Assembly: GCA_034437215.1 (NCBI GenBank)
Contig: DAOTVC010000047.1
Span: 1 to 62,149, forward strand
Direction: 5' to 3'
Source: DAOTVC01 sp034437215
Lineage (GTDB): Bacteria > Chloroflexota > Anaerolineae > B4-G1 > SLSP01
DNA: 62,149 nucleotides
Position 1 is the first letter of the stretch, and each line of letters begins with the position of its first letter. The notes under the pieces were generated by a model that saw nothing but the letters and a program-made list of their open reading frames with translations, was not told the DNA's origin and ran no database searches. This document shows positions 8,307 through 17,800 of the stretch, one piece after another. The translations under genes and the position numbers were made by a program.

Positions 8307-10046
8307 ATGGCTACATACGATCTCGTCTTCCTGCACGCGCCCAGCGTCTACGACTTTCGCAAGCGGGCGACGCTCTGGGGCCCCATCTCCGACCTGGTCC
8401 CCTCGACGCCCGTCTTCGACATGTACCCCGTGGGCTTCGCCACCCTCATGGCCTATCTCCAGCAGCAGGGCTTCTACGTGCGCATCGTCAACCTCGCGGC
8501 GCGCATGGTGCGCTCCGCCCGCTACGATCCTGAGCGGGCGATTGCCTCCCTCTCCGCGCGGGCCTTCGGCATCGACCTTCACTGGCTGCCCCACGCTCAC
8601 GGGGCCCTCGAGGTGGCCCGCCTCGTGAAAAAGCACCATCCGGAGACGCCGGTGATCTGTGGGGGCTACTCGGCGACCTACTTCCACGAGGAGCTGGTGC
8701 GCTACCCCTGGGTCGACTACGTCCTGCGCGGCGATTCGACGGAGGAGCCGCTGCGCCTGCTGCTGGAGCGGATCGTCGCGGGTAGGACGGTGGCCGACGT
8801 GCCGAATCTCACCTGGCAGGGGGACGGCGGCGGGGTCCACGTCACCCCCCAGAGTTACGTGCCCGAGGATCTCGACTCCCTCACCCTCGACTACCATCCT
8901 ATGGTCCGCTCCGTCGTGCGCGACCGGGATCTGCTCAGCTACGCCCCTTTCAGCCACTGGCTGGAGTACCCCATCATGGCGGCCCTGACGGTCAAGGGGT
9001 GCACGCAGGATTGCACCATCTGCGGCGGGTCGGCCTTCGCCTCCCGGCAGATGTCTCACCGCCACCGCCCCGCCTACCGCTCCCCCGAACGGCTCGCGGA
9101 GGACGTGCGGCGGGTGGGCGCCCTGAGCCGGGGGCCCGTCTTTCTGTTGGGCGATCTGCGGCAGGCGGGGATGGAGTATGCCCGGCGCTTCTTCCGCGCC
9201 GTCCAGGGCTTTGAGGGGGCCGCCATCGTGGAGTTCTTCCGGCCCGTGGACCGCGCCTACATGGAGGAGCTGGCGGCGGCGCTGCCCGACTTCATCGTCG
9301 AGTTCTCGCCCGAGTCCCACGACCCGGAGGTGCGGCGGGCCAGCGGCAAACCCTACACCAACGCCGGCATCGAGGAGAGCATCGAGGCGGCGCTGGCGGT
9401 GGGCGCCCGGCGCTTCGACCTCTTCTTCATGATCGGCCTCTCGCAGCAGACGCCCGCCTCGGCTCTCGCGACGGTCGACTACTGCCGGTCGCTTCTGAAG
9501 CGCTTCGACGACGGGCGCCTCATCCCCTTCACCTCGCCCCTGGCCCCCTTCCTCGATCCCGGCAGCCGGGCCTACGAAGAGCCCGAACGCTTCGGCTACC
9601 TGCGCCACGCTGCTACCCTCGAGGACCATCGCCGCTTGCTCCTGCAGCCCACCTGGAAGCATATCCTCTCCTACGAGACCCGGTGGATGGACCGAGACGC
9701 CCTCGCCGAGGTGACCTACGAGGCGGGCTTCCGGTTGAACCGGCTCAAACAGGAGTTCGGGATCGTGAGTCCCGAAAAGGCCGCCGAGACGGAGGCCCGT
9801 ATCGGGCAGGCCCGGGCACTGATGCAGGAGATCGAGGGGTTGGTGGCGCGGCTGGAGGGAGACGATCTGCAGCGCGCCCTGCTGGATCTCAAGCCCCGTA
9901 TCGACCGGGCCAACACCTCCACCGTCTGCGACAAAGCGGAGCTCGACGTCCCCGTAGGCCCCATCCCCTTCCGTCTCCTGAATTTGACCAAAATCGGACT
10001 TCAGGGTCTAATGGGAAGGGGGGCAATCGTCACACCACAAGAGTGA
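8307..10046 (+). CDS. B12-binding domain / radical SAM protein
   Basis: This 579-aa protein has an N-terminal cobalamin-binding-like Rossmann domain (about 1-190; PVICGGYSATYFHEELVRYP and DYVLRGDSTEEPL are typical). A radical SAM domain follows, with the CxxxCxxC cluster motif CTQDCTIC at about residues 232-239. The C-terminal third is helical. The overall plan resembles the Ta0216-like B12/radical SAM family, but I cannot confirm that. The reaction is unknown; such enzymes often methylate or rearrange unactivated carbons. The start is an ATG with AAGGTGG upstream. It is monocistronic, with a family-A repeat directly upstream. Confidence 0.85.
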   Translation: MATYDLVFLHAPSVYDFRKRATLWGPISDLVPSTPVFDMYPVGFATLMAYLQQQGFYVRIVNLAARMVRSARYDPERAIASLSARAFGIDLHWLPHAHGALEVARLVKKHHPETPVICGGYSATYFHEELVRYPWVDYVLRGDSTEEPLRLLLERIVAGRTVADVPNLTWQGDGGGVHVTPQSYVPEDLDSLTLDYHPMVRSVVRDRDLLSYAPFSHWLEYPIMAALTVKGCTQDCTICGGSAFASRQMSHRHRPAYRSPERLAEDVRRVGALSRGPVFLLGDLRQAGMEYARRFFRAVQGFEGAAIVEFFRPVDRAYMEELAAALPDFIVEFSPESHDPEVRRASGKPYTNAGIEESIEAALAVGARRFDLFFMIGLSQQTPASALATVDYCRSLLKRFDDGRLIPFTSPLAPFLDPGSRAYEEPERFGYLRHAATLEDHRRLLLQPTWKHILSYETRWMDRDALAEVTYEAGFRLNRLKQEFGIVSPEKAAETEARIGQARALMQEIEGLVARLEGDDLQRALLDLKPRIDRANTSTVCDKAELDVPVGPIPFRLLNLTKIGLQGLMGRGAIVTPQE

Positions 10047-10114
10047 AAGAAGTGTGGGCTTTCATATTCTGCCCTCAATCCCACCCGCATCTTCGTTACC
10101 CATTCAACTGAAAC

Positions 10115-10180
10115 TTGGATTTTCTTTGCGTTCTTGGCGCCTTTGCGTGAGTTTTGTGGTTCTTTCAGGAGAGCCATTGT
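10115..10180. repeat. Fragment of a family-A-like element (right end)
   Basis: Inverted, the right end reads GGCTCTCCTGAAAGAACC, followed by CACGCAAAGGCGCCAAGAA. The terminal motif matches family A while the core is a different, commonly dispersed type. It lies in the 159-bp gap before the DUF2156 gene. Confidence 0.55.
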
Positions 10181-10205
10181 TCAAATTTGACTACGGAGGT
10201 ACTCT

Positions 10206-11117
10206 GTGACGAACGTTCCGGCATTTCCAGACTTCAAGCCCTTGGGCATCGAGGATCGTGATTTTCTCCACGATCTTCTCTGGTCCTACCAGCCCAAGAC
10301 ATCCGAACTCACCTTTACCAATCTCTTTATCTGGCGTGACGCTTACGATCTGCAGTGGTCGATGCACCAGGAATGCCTGCTCCTTCTGGGGCAGGACGGC
10401 CGGGGGGAGCCTTATGGCTTTCCCGTCGTCGGTTCCGGGTCGCGTCTGGAGGTAACCTACACCTTCCTGGATTGGCTCCGGGAGGAGCACGGGGTGAGCG
10501 TCCCGCGCTTGGAGCGGGCGGACGGGCAGCTGGTCGCCGATCTCGAGGGAGACGCGCGCTTCGCCATCGACCCCACCCCCGACCACTTCGACTACGTCTA
10601 CGACCGCGAGGATCTGGCGACCCTCGCCGGAAGGGGCTACAGCAACAAGCGCAACCACATCAACTACTTCACCCGCCGCCACGAGTACACCTACGAGCCT
10701 CTCTCTCCTGATAACATCGAGGCCTGTGTCCGTGTGGCCTGTGAGTGGTGTGAGAAGTACCGCTGTGAGGACGACATGAACCTCATCGAGGAGCGGGACG
10801 CGGTGCGCGAGTCGCTGGAGAACTTCACCCTCCTCCGCGCTCAGGGGGGCGTCATCTACGTCGAGGGCCGCATCGAGGCCTTCTCCGTCGGGGAGATGCT
10901 CAACGAGGAGACGCTGGTGGTCCACATCGAGAAGGCCGACCCCGACATCCGCGGGCTCTATCAGCTGATCAATCAGGAGTTCGTGCAGCACTGCTGCACC
11001 GAGGCCACCTGGGTGAATCGCGAGCAGGATCTGGGGGTGCCGGGGCTGCGGCGGGCCAAGCACTCCTACCATCCCGACCACATGGTCGAGAAGTACCGGA
11101 TACGGTTGGTCGAATGA
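10206..11117 (+). CDS. DUF2156 (LPG_synthase_C-like) GNAT-fold protein
   Basis: This 303-aa soluble protein starts at GTG 10206, preceded by GGAGG. It matches the DUF2156 family: early TSELTFTNLFIWRDAYD, a central YSNKRNHINYFTRRHEYTYEPL segment (quoted in part: YSNKRNHINYF), and a C-terminal NREQDLGVPGLRRAKHSYHP motif. This is the catalytic module of aminoacyl-phosphatidylglycerol synthases, which transfers an aminoacyl group from tRNA. The membrane flippase part is absent, so the acceptor is unknown. The stop overlaps the next start by 4 bp (ATGA), implying translational coupling to the prepilin peptidase. Confidence 0.82.
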   Translation: MTNVPAFPDFKPLGIEDRDFLHDLLWSYQPKTSELTFTNLFIWRDAYDLQWSMHQECLLLLGQDGRGEPYGFPVVGSGSRLEVTYTFLDWLREEHGVSVPRLERADGQLVADLEGDARFAIDPTPDHFDYVYDREDLATLAGRGYSNKRNHINYFTRRHEYTYEPLSPDNIEACVRVACEWCEKYRCEDDMNLIEERDAVRESLENFTLLRAQGGVIYVEGRIEAFSVGEMLNEETLVVHIEKADPDIRGLYQLINQEFVQHCCTEATWVNREQDLGVPGLRRAKHSYHPDHMVEKYRIRLVE

Positions 11118-11890
11118 GCGTCGTCCTCGCCCTGCTCTTGGCCCTCGTCGGGCTCCTGGTGGGAGCCTTCGCGGCCCACGCCGCCGAAGCCGTCCTGGCG
11201 GAGCGGACCCTGCGCTTGCCCTACTGTCCCTACTGTGAAGCGTCCCTCCAGCGTCTGCAGTGGAGCGTCGCCCTGGGTTGGCTCACGGGGCGCGGACGCT
11301 GTCGCTCCTGCGCCCGCTATCTGCGCGTCGCGCGCCTCGCCGGCGAGCTCTTCCTGGCGCTGACCTGGGGCCTTCTCGTGGCCCGCTTCGGTCTGAACGG
11401 GCGCTCCCTCTTCGCGCTGCTCAGCACCCTGCCGCTGGCCATGGTGCTCGTCACCGACCTGGAGACGAAGCTGATTCCCAACCGCATCATGTATCCCTCC
11501 ATCCTGGCCATGCTGATCATCGGTACCCTCTTCGGGCCCGCCGTGCCCTCCCTGACGACGGCAGCTTGGTGGCACGTGCCCGCGGGCGGGCTCGTCGGCT
11601 TTCTCGTGATGTGGCTGCTCGCCTCCGTCGGCGTGGCGCTGCTGGGGGAGGGGGCCTTGGGTGCGGGGGACGTCAAGTTGGCCGCCTACATGGGTCTGGT
11701 GACCGGCTTTCCGTTGATCATCGTGGCGCTCTTGATGACCTTTCTCCTGGGAGGTGTCGGTGCCCTCCTGGTCCTGATCGCCCGGCGGGGCTCCCTGCGC
11801 ACCGCCATCCCCTACGGCCCCTTTCTGGTCCTGGGGTGCACGGCGGTGCTCCTCTACGGGCGTGCCCTGAGCCTCTGGTTCTTCGGCTGA
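11114..11890 (+). CDS. Prepilin peptidase (A24 family)
   Basis: This 258-aa integral membrane aspartic protease cleaves type IV prepilin leader peptides and may N-methylate them. The paired cysteine motifs of the cytosolic loop are present (CPYC and CRSC). Both catalytic aspartates are intact: TDLETKLIPN and GAGDVKLAAYMGL. Seven to eight membrane segments are evident. No pilin or pilus assembly genes are nearby. A strong 12-bp hairpin follows. Confidence 0.93.
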   Translation: MSVVLALLLALVGLLVGAFAAHAAEAVLAERTLRLPYCPYCEASLQRLQWSVALGWLTGRGRCRSCARYLRVARLAGELFLALTWGLLVARFGLNGRSLFALLSTLPLAMVLVTDLETKLIPNRIMYPSILAMLIIGTLFGPAVPSLTTAAWWHVPAGGLVGFLVMWLLASVGVALLGEGALGAGDVKLAAYMGLVTGFPLIIVALLMTFLLGGVGALLVLIARRGSLRTAIPYGPFLVLGCTAVLLYGRALSLWFFG

Positions 11891-11944
11891 AGCGCTCCTC
11901 CTGGGTGAATCCCCCGCCCTTTCAGCAGCCTTCTTGCATCAAGA

Positions 11945-11972
11945 GAAGCCCCCCGCAACCGCGGGGGGCTTC
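11945..11972. terminator. Bidirectional-looking hairpin between prepilin peptidase and tRNA-Ser
   Basis: A perfect 12-bp GC-rich stem has arms 11945-11956 and 11961-11972 and loop AACC. It lies between convergent transcription units and probably ends both. Confidence 0.7.
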
Positions 11973-11978
11973 GTGGTG

Positions 11979-12071
<93 letters not shown>

Positions 12072-12084
12072 ATCAACGGGCGCC

Positions 12085-12112
12085 ATTATAGCACAGACGA
12101 CCGTTTTTGCAA
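12085..12112 (-). promoter_or_regulatory. Promoter of tRNA-Ser
   Basis: Read leftward, TTGCAA (12112-12107), a 16-nt spacer and TATAAT (12090-12085) sit directly between the ftsH stop and the tRNA. The tRNA can therefore be transcribed independently of ftsH. Confidence 0.7.
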
Positions 12113-12114
12113 CG

Positions 12115-14019
12115 TCAGGCGGCGGCGGTCGCCGGCTTCGCGACGGTCTCCTGCTGCTGTCGGTTGGTGCGGCTCTTTCCCTGATCCTGCTTGCGCTCGG
12201 GAAGAGGACGGTCTTCGAAGGCGGCCGTGAACTCCTCTCCGGAGAGAGTCTCACGTTCCAGCAGGTGCTTCACGACGCGATCCAGGGCCTCGCGATTGTC
12301 GGTGATGACCATTTTGGAGCGCTCGTAGGCATCCATGATGAGCTGCTTGACCTCACTGTCGATCTCCTGAGCCATGGCTTCGCTGTAGTCGCGCTGCTCC
12401 CCGATCTCCTTGCCGAGGAAGACCAGCTCTTCCTTCTTGCCGTAGACCTGGGGACCCAGTTTGTCGCTCATACCGTAGCGCATGACCATGGAGCGAGCCG
12501 TCTTGGTGACCTTCTGCAGGTCGTTGGCGGCTCCCGTGCTGATCTCGCCGAAGACAACCTCCTCGGCTGCCCGTCCGCCCAGCGCGTAGGCCATGTCATT
12601 TTCCAGCTTGCTGCGCTGGATGATGTAGCGATCCTCCTCCGGCATCACGATGGTGTAACCCGCTGCCATACCGCGAGAGATGATGGAGACCTTACGCACC
12701 GGATCGGTGTTCGGCAGGACGTGAGCCACGACGGCGTGACCCGCCTCGTGGTAGGCGAAGATTTCCCGCTCTTCCTCGGAGATCACCCGGCTGCGGCGCT
12801 CGGGACCGGCGATGACCCGCTCGATGGCCTCCTGGAATTCCGCCATGCCGATGCGCTTCTTGCCCCGGCGGGCGGCGAGAATGGCCGCCTCGTTGACGGT
12901 GTTCTCGATGTCGGCGCCCACGAAGCCCGGCGTCGTCTGCGCCAGAATCTCCGGTTTGACGTCCGTGGCCAGCGGCTTGCCCCGCATGTGGACGCGGAAG
13001 ATCGCCTCCCGGCCGTTGATGTCGGGCTGATCGAGGACCACGCGGCGATCGAAACGCCCCGGGCGCAACAGCGCTGGGTCGAGGATGTCGGGCCGGTTGG
13101 TGGCCGCCATGATGATAACGTTGGTGTCGGTGTCGAAGCCGTCCATCTCCACCAGGATCTGGTTGAGGGTCTGCTCCCGCTCGTCGTGGGAGCCGCCCAA
13201 ACCCGCACCCCGGTAGCGCCCGACGGCGTCGATCTCGTCGACGAAGATGATACAGGGGCTGTGACGTTTGGCCTGATCGAAGAGGTCGCGCACGCGACTG
13301 GCGCCGACGCCCACGAACATCTCCACGAACTCCGAACCGGAGATGTTGAAGAAGGGCACACCGGCTTGGCCGGCGACCGCCTTGGCCATCAGCGTCTTGC
13401 CCGTTCCGGGCGCGCCCACGAGGAGGACGCCCTTAGGAATGCGTGCCCCGAGGCTGATGAACTTCTGCGGCTCCTTCAGGAACTCGACGACCTCCCGCAG
13501 CTCCTCCTTGGCCTCTTCGACGCCCGCGACGTCCTCGAAGGTGACCGTCGGACGGTCGCCCGAGAACATCCGCGCCTTGCTCTTGCCGAAGGACATCGCC
13601 TGGTTGTTCACGCCCTGGAACTGGCGAATGAAGAGGTAGGCGAAGACGCCCAGAGCGGCGATGCCGATCAGCGTGCCGCCGACGCTCAGGAGCGTGCCCC
13701 AATCGGTCGGCTCCTCGATGGCGAAGGACTCAAGGTTGCGCAGCGCTTCCTCGTCCACACCGAAGGCCTGCAACTGCTCCACGGCGGTCGAGGTCGGCTC
13801 CTTGCGTGCGAACGCGATCTCACCGTCGTTGTAGACGACCCGAATGTCGTTGCCCTGTACGGTTAAACTCTCGACCTTGCCTTCATTGATCTGCTCCACC
13901 AAATTCGGAATGGCGACGGTGGTAGCCTGGCTGCCGTCTGTGAAGTAACTGTAAATCAGAAAGAAGACGGCGACGATGAGTATGAAGTATATAAAGGTAC
14001 TACTGCCTTGCCTTTTCAT
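12115..14019 (-). CDS. ftsH: ATP-dependent zinc metalloprotease FtsH
   Basis: This 634-aa membrane-anchored AAA+ protease degrades misfolded membrane and regulatory proteins. It has an N-terminal membrane segment (about 8-26), a periplasmic domain, a second membrane segment (about 107-130) and an AAA domain with Walker A GAPGTGKT, Walker B IIFVDEID and the SRH region. The M41 protease domain carries HEAGH at residues 424-428. The C-terminus is basic and Gln-rich. An extended -10 (TGGTATAAT, 14150-14142 leftward) lies about 125 bp upstream. Confidence 0.98.
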   Translation of the reverse strand: MKRQGSSTFIYFILIVAVFFLIYSYFTDGSQATTVAIPNLVEQINEGKVESLTVQGNDIRVVYNDGEIAFARKEPTSTAVEQLQAFGVDEEALRNLESFAIEEPTDWGTLLSVGGTLIGIAALGVFAYLFIRQFQGVNNQAMSFGKSKARMFSGDRPTVTFEDVAGVEEAKEELREVVEFLKEPQKFISLGARIPKGVLLVGAPGTGKTLMAKAVAGQAGVPFFNISGSEFVEMFVGVGASRVRDLFDQAKRHSPCIIFVDEIDAVGRYRGAGLGGSHDEREQTLNQILVEMDGFDTDTNVIIMAATNRPDILDPALLRPGRFDRRVVLDQPDINGREAIFRVHMRGKPLATDVKPEILAQTTPGFVGADIENTVNEAAILAARRGKKRIGMAEFQEAIERVIAGPERRSRVISEEEREIFAYHEAGHAVVAHVLPNTDPVRKVSIISRGMAAGYTIVMPEEDRYIIQRSKLENDMAYALGGRAAEEVVFGEISTGAANDLQKVTKTARSMVMRYGMSDKLGPQVYGKKEELVFLGKEIGEQRDYSEAMAQEIDSEVKQLIMDAYERSKMVITDNREALDRVVKHLLERETLSGEEFTAAFEDRPLPERKQDQGKSRTNRQQQETVAKPATAAA

Positions 14020-14225
14020 AATCCTCCTACAAGCCCCTTCCCCCGGGGCAAGGTGTCATCCCAAGAATCAGCGAGCACCACAGTAAGTCTGATCCTCTCC
14101 CTCTACATCCCAAGTTTTTAGTGAGGGCCTATCATGCGGTGATTATACCACAAAGACGTTAGAAGTTTATTAGTGGAGAGGAATCTGTGCCGGGAAGCGG
14201 CCGGAATGTGTCCGTACGTGACCCC

Positions 14226-14273
14226 TAGCGCTCGCCGGGCATAGCGCTCGCCGGGCCTAGCGCTCGCCGGGCA
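14226..14273 (+). repeat. Three tandem 16-bp repeats
   Basis: The unit TAGCGCTCGCCGGGCA occurs three times in perfect register (14226, 14242, 14258) with one base change in the second unit. Confidence 0.9.
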
Positions 14274-14355
14274 TATTGACACCTTAGGTGGCTTCACTGA
14301 AAAAAGGGCAGGCCTCACGTCAAGCCGCAAAGGGCGCCAAGATTTTTAAATTACA

Positions 14356-14520
14356 TATGACTCTACTGAAGAAAGGCTTTTTACCACAGAGGGCACGGAG
14401 ATTTTTTAAATTGGACTTCATAAAATCAGGCACAAGAGCGCTTTTTATAAAGATATTTCACTATCTCCTTAGTTTTCTCGGTGTTCTCCGTGTTGGAAGA
14501 AGTTTTTTCAGGGCAGTCAT
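14356..14520. repeat. Family-A inverted-repeat element (near-identical copy)
   Basis: The left end is GACTCTACTGAAGAAAGG and the right end, inverted, is GACTGCCCTGAAAAAACTTC. The core equals the 8124 and 61504 copies apart from isolated substitutions. It sits immediately upstream of the DUF4157 promoter. Confidence 0.9.
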
Positions 14521-14561
14521 TAGCTGCGAAAAGCTGACGGACACCGGCGTTCTAACTTTCC

Positions 14562-14590
14562 TTGTGAACCCCAGGGATCTGTAGTATACT
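14562..14590 (+). promoter_or_regulatory. Predicted promoter of the DUF4157 cassette
   Basis: TTGTGA, a 17-nt spacer and TATACT give a good sigma70-type match. Transcription would begin near 14597, leaving a leader of about 245 nt before the ATG at 14844. Confidence 0.6.
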
Positions 14591-14843
14591 AAAAAGGAAG
14601 CTCTTCTTCAAGCGATAGGGGGCCTTTGTGCTTTGGGGTAGCAATCTCTCTCGTCCTAAACGCGTCATCGCTACGACCGCGTACCCGGCTTGCCGCAGGG
14701 CTCCTTCATCCGTCTTTGGTTGTTTCGCAGCTTAGGAACGCGCCTTAAACAACTTGAGCAAAAGCAAACTGAAAGCGCTCTTGAAAGATACCTGCAATGC
14801 CCAAGTTATTTCGCTTTCAGTCCTTAACTAAGGATGTAAAACG

Positions 14844-17800
14844 ATGGAAAAACAGACCGCCGACCAACAAGCCTCTCAGGAAAAGCGCCGTCGCCCCGTT
14901 GTCCTCAGCGAGACGCAGGAGCAGGAAGAGTCTGTAGAGCAGCTTCAGTACAACACCTCCCTCTACAAAACTCCCTCTATCCAGGCGCAGGCTGAGACGA
15001 TAGGCAGCCTGCCCACGACGGCCCAACGGCAGGATGCCGTCAGCCACATCGGCAGGGTACAGGGAAATCGCCACGTGCAGCGTCTCGTCGGCGCCGTCCG
15101 CGCGCGGCGGGCCTCTACCCCGGCCCTGCAGCCCAAGCTCACCGTCGGGGAGCCGGACGACCTCTACGAGGAGGAGGCGGACCGCACAGCCGAAGCCGTT
15201 ATGCGCATGTCTGCGTCCGCTCCCGCAGCGCCTCCCTCTTCGGAGGAAGAGGATCTACACTCCGTCTCGGTGGGCGTGCAGGCCAGCAGCGTCGGTACCC
15301 CGGGGATGACGCCCGAACTGGAGGACGAGGTCAACGGTCTGCGGGGTACGGGACGCCCGCTGCCCGCCTCGGAGCGGGACTTCTTTGAGGGGCGGATGCA
15401 GGCTGACTTCGGGGCTGTGCGTGTGCACACCGGTGAGACGGCGGCGCACACCACTGAGCATCTGCAGGCCAAGGCCTATACGGTCGGCTCGGACATCGTC
15501 TTTGGCGAGGGGCAGTACCAGCCGGGTACGGAAGCGGGGCGGACGCTGCTCGCTCACGAGCTCACCCACGTGGTCCAGCAGGGCGCCGCCGGCAAGCTGC
15601 GGTCTAAGCGCGTGGAAGCTCTGCAGCGGGCTGCGGTCATTCAGGCTCCGGTTCCCCAGATCAAGGAGGAAGAGGAGGAGGGCGACGGGCCGGTGGGCCC
15701 GCCGCCGCCCCAGGTCGTCGCCGAGCAGAAGGCACAGGCGGGCACCCCGGAGGCGGAGCCTACCGCAGGAGAGGTGCAGAGTGCCCAACCGGAGGTTGCC
15801 GGTATGGAAGAGCCGCTGCCGGCAGTTGCTCCCGCCTCACGGATAGGTGATGTGGGGGCGGCGACGCCTCCAACGCCAGGACCGAAACGCGATCCCTTGA
15901 AGGGTGATGGCGCTGCCCCTCCAGCACAGGCGGGCGCTCAAGCCGTCGCAGAGGTCGCCGGAGAGCTGCCCCCGGGACCTGCCGGCGTCGAGGTCGAGAC
16001 CACAAAGGACGAGGCACCTTCCCTCAAGGGGCAGGACGTCGAGAGCGCAGCGGGTGCCGGGGGTGAGAAGGGCGCCGGAGAGAGCGCCGCGCCCGGCGAA
16101 CCGAAGGCTGCCGTCGGTCCGGAGGAGGGCGCGACTCCCGCAGAGGAGCAGGTCGCTGCAGAGCCGGAAGGGGCTGTGGCGCCCGCGGTGGACACCGCCG
16201 AGGAGGCGGCTGCACCCGAGCAGGCTCCGCCCGAGCTCCAGGAGCAGGGAGCGGAGCTGCAGGCTCAGAAGGACCAATCCGAGCAGAGCGCCCAGCAGGC
16301 CGACAGCCAGGCCCAGGAGGCGGTCTCCGCGCTCGAATCCCAGGCGGGCATGCAGGTGCGTTTCGCGCCCTCCGCCCAGGCCGAAGGTGATCAAGCGCAG
16401 GTCGCTTCCGAAGGGATCAACGAGTTCATCAATCGCAACACCCAGCGTGTGACCTCCGTTCTGGCTTCGACGCAGGATGTTCAACCTCGTTTTACCGCCA
16501 TCTCCGAGCAGACCAAGACGCAGATTCAGGGAGCGGTGCAGGTCAACCTTCAGAACCTGCGGGGCATGATTGCCGCAGCACGCCAGCAGGTGCTGACGAA
16601 AGCCACTCAGGCCGAGGGCGAGATCACCGGGCTCTACGATACGACGGCTGCGGAGATCGAGCAGTCCGCTCTCCAGGCGCTAGAGAAGGTGGATTCCGAG
16701 TACCAGGCCAAGGTTCAGGGGCTCAACGTCCTGGAGTCATCCACCTCCCAGGACATTGACGATCGCTTTGCGAAGGCGCAGACCGATCTGCGCGAGGCAG
16801 GTCGAGCAGCCGGCGTCGACGCCGAAGGGGCCAAAGGGGAAGCGCTCAACCCCGTGATCGCTCCGTACCAGGGTAGGGAAGGCGATTTCTGGGAGGGCAA
16901 GAACTACTACAAGAAAAAGATCACTGCTGCTGAGGATGCCGCTGATGGCGTGATCCAGGGGTACAAGGACGAGTTCGCTGAGCAGGCCGAAGCGACGGCC
17001 CAGCAGCTCCCCCAGGGCAAACAGGACGTCCTGGCGACGGCCCAGCAGAAGTTGCAGGCGGCCCGCACCGCCATCGACGCCGAACACGCGCGGGCCAACC
17101 AGGCCATCGAGGACTCGCGTCTCCAGTCGTTGGAGGCGGCACGGCAGACACAGGAGCAGAACCTCACCGCCCTCCGCCAGAGCAAGGCGGAGACGTTGGC
17201 GGCCCTCACCGAGCTGCAGGGGAATCTCGAGGCCCAGCTACAGAGCACCGGGGCCCAGCAGATGCTGGTCATCGAGGAGGCGGCTCAGGCGGCTATCGCC
17301 GACGTGCGGACGGGAAGTGCTGAGGTAGCCGCGCAGCTCCATGAGGCGCTTCAGACTCTTGGCGCGCAGCTGCAGGGGGCTCCCGCGCCCGATCCCGAGG
17401 CTCTCTCCGAGATGCTGGCCGGCTCCCAGGCGCAGTTCGACGGTGTTATGTCCCAGCTGCAGGGCCAGCTGAGCGCTCGCAGGGCGGCAGCGGAGCAAGC
17501 GCTGCGCACCGGTGGGCAGAAGGCCACCGGTGCCGTCGGGCAGGTGGCCCAGACGGGCAGCAACCTCATCACTCCCGTCGTACAGGACTTCGTCACCGGA
17601 GCCGACGACATGGTCCAAAGGGCTACCACAGCCCTTAACGAGACCCGCAACCAACACGTCGAAGCTACGGGTAAGGAGTCCGAAGGGGCCGTCCAGTCCA
17701 TGGCTGAGGCCTACATCCAGGCGGAGCAGGACGTTCAGGACGTCAGTGCCGCGCTGGACCAGGGTCTCGGTAAGTTCGTGAGCGACTTCAAGTCCGGCCC

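Larger units (their letters stand above)
14020..14843. other. 824-bp repeat-rich intergenic region before the DUF4157 gene
   Basis: Contains the ftsH promoter (14142-14150), a triple 16-bp repeat (14226-14273), a family-A-like left-end fragment (about 14284-14355), a full family-A copy (14356-14520) and a sigma70-like promoter (14562-14590). The final 250 bp are a leader with no recognisable RNA family. Confidence 0.75.
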
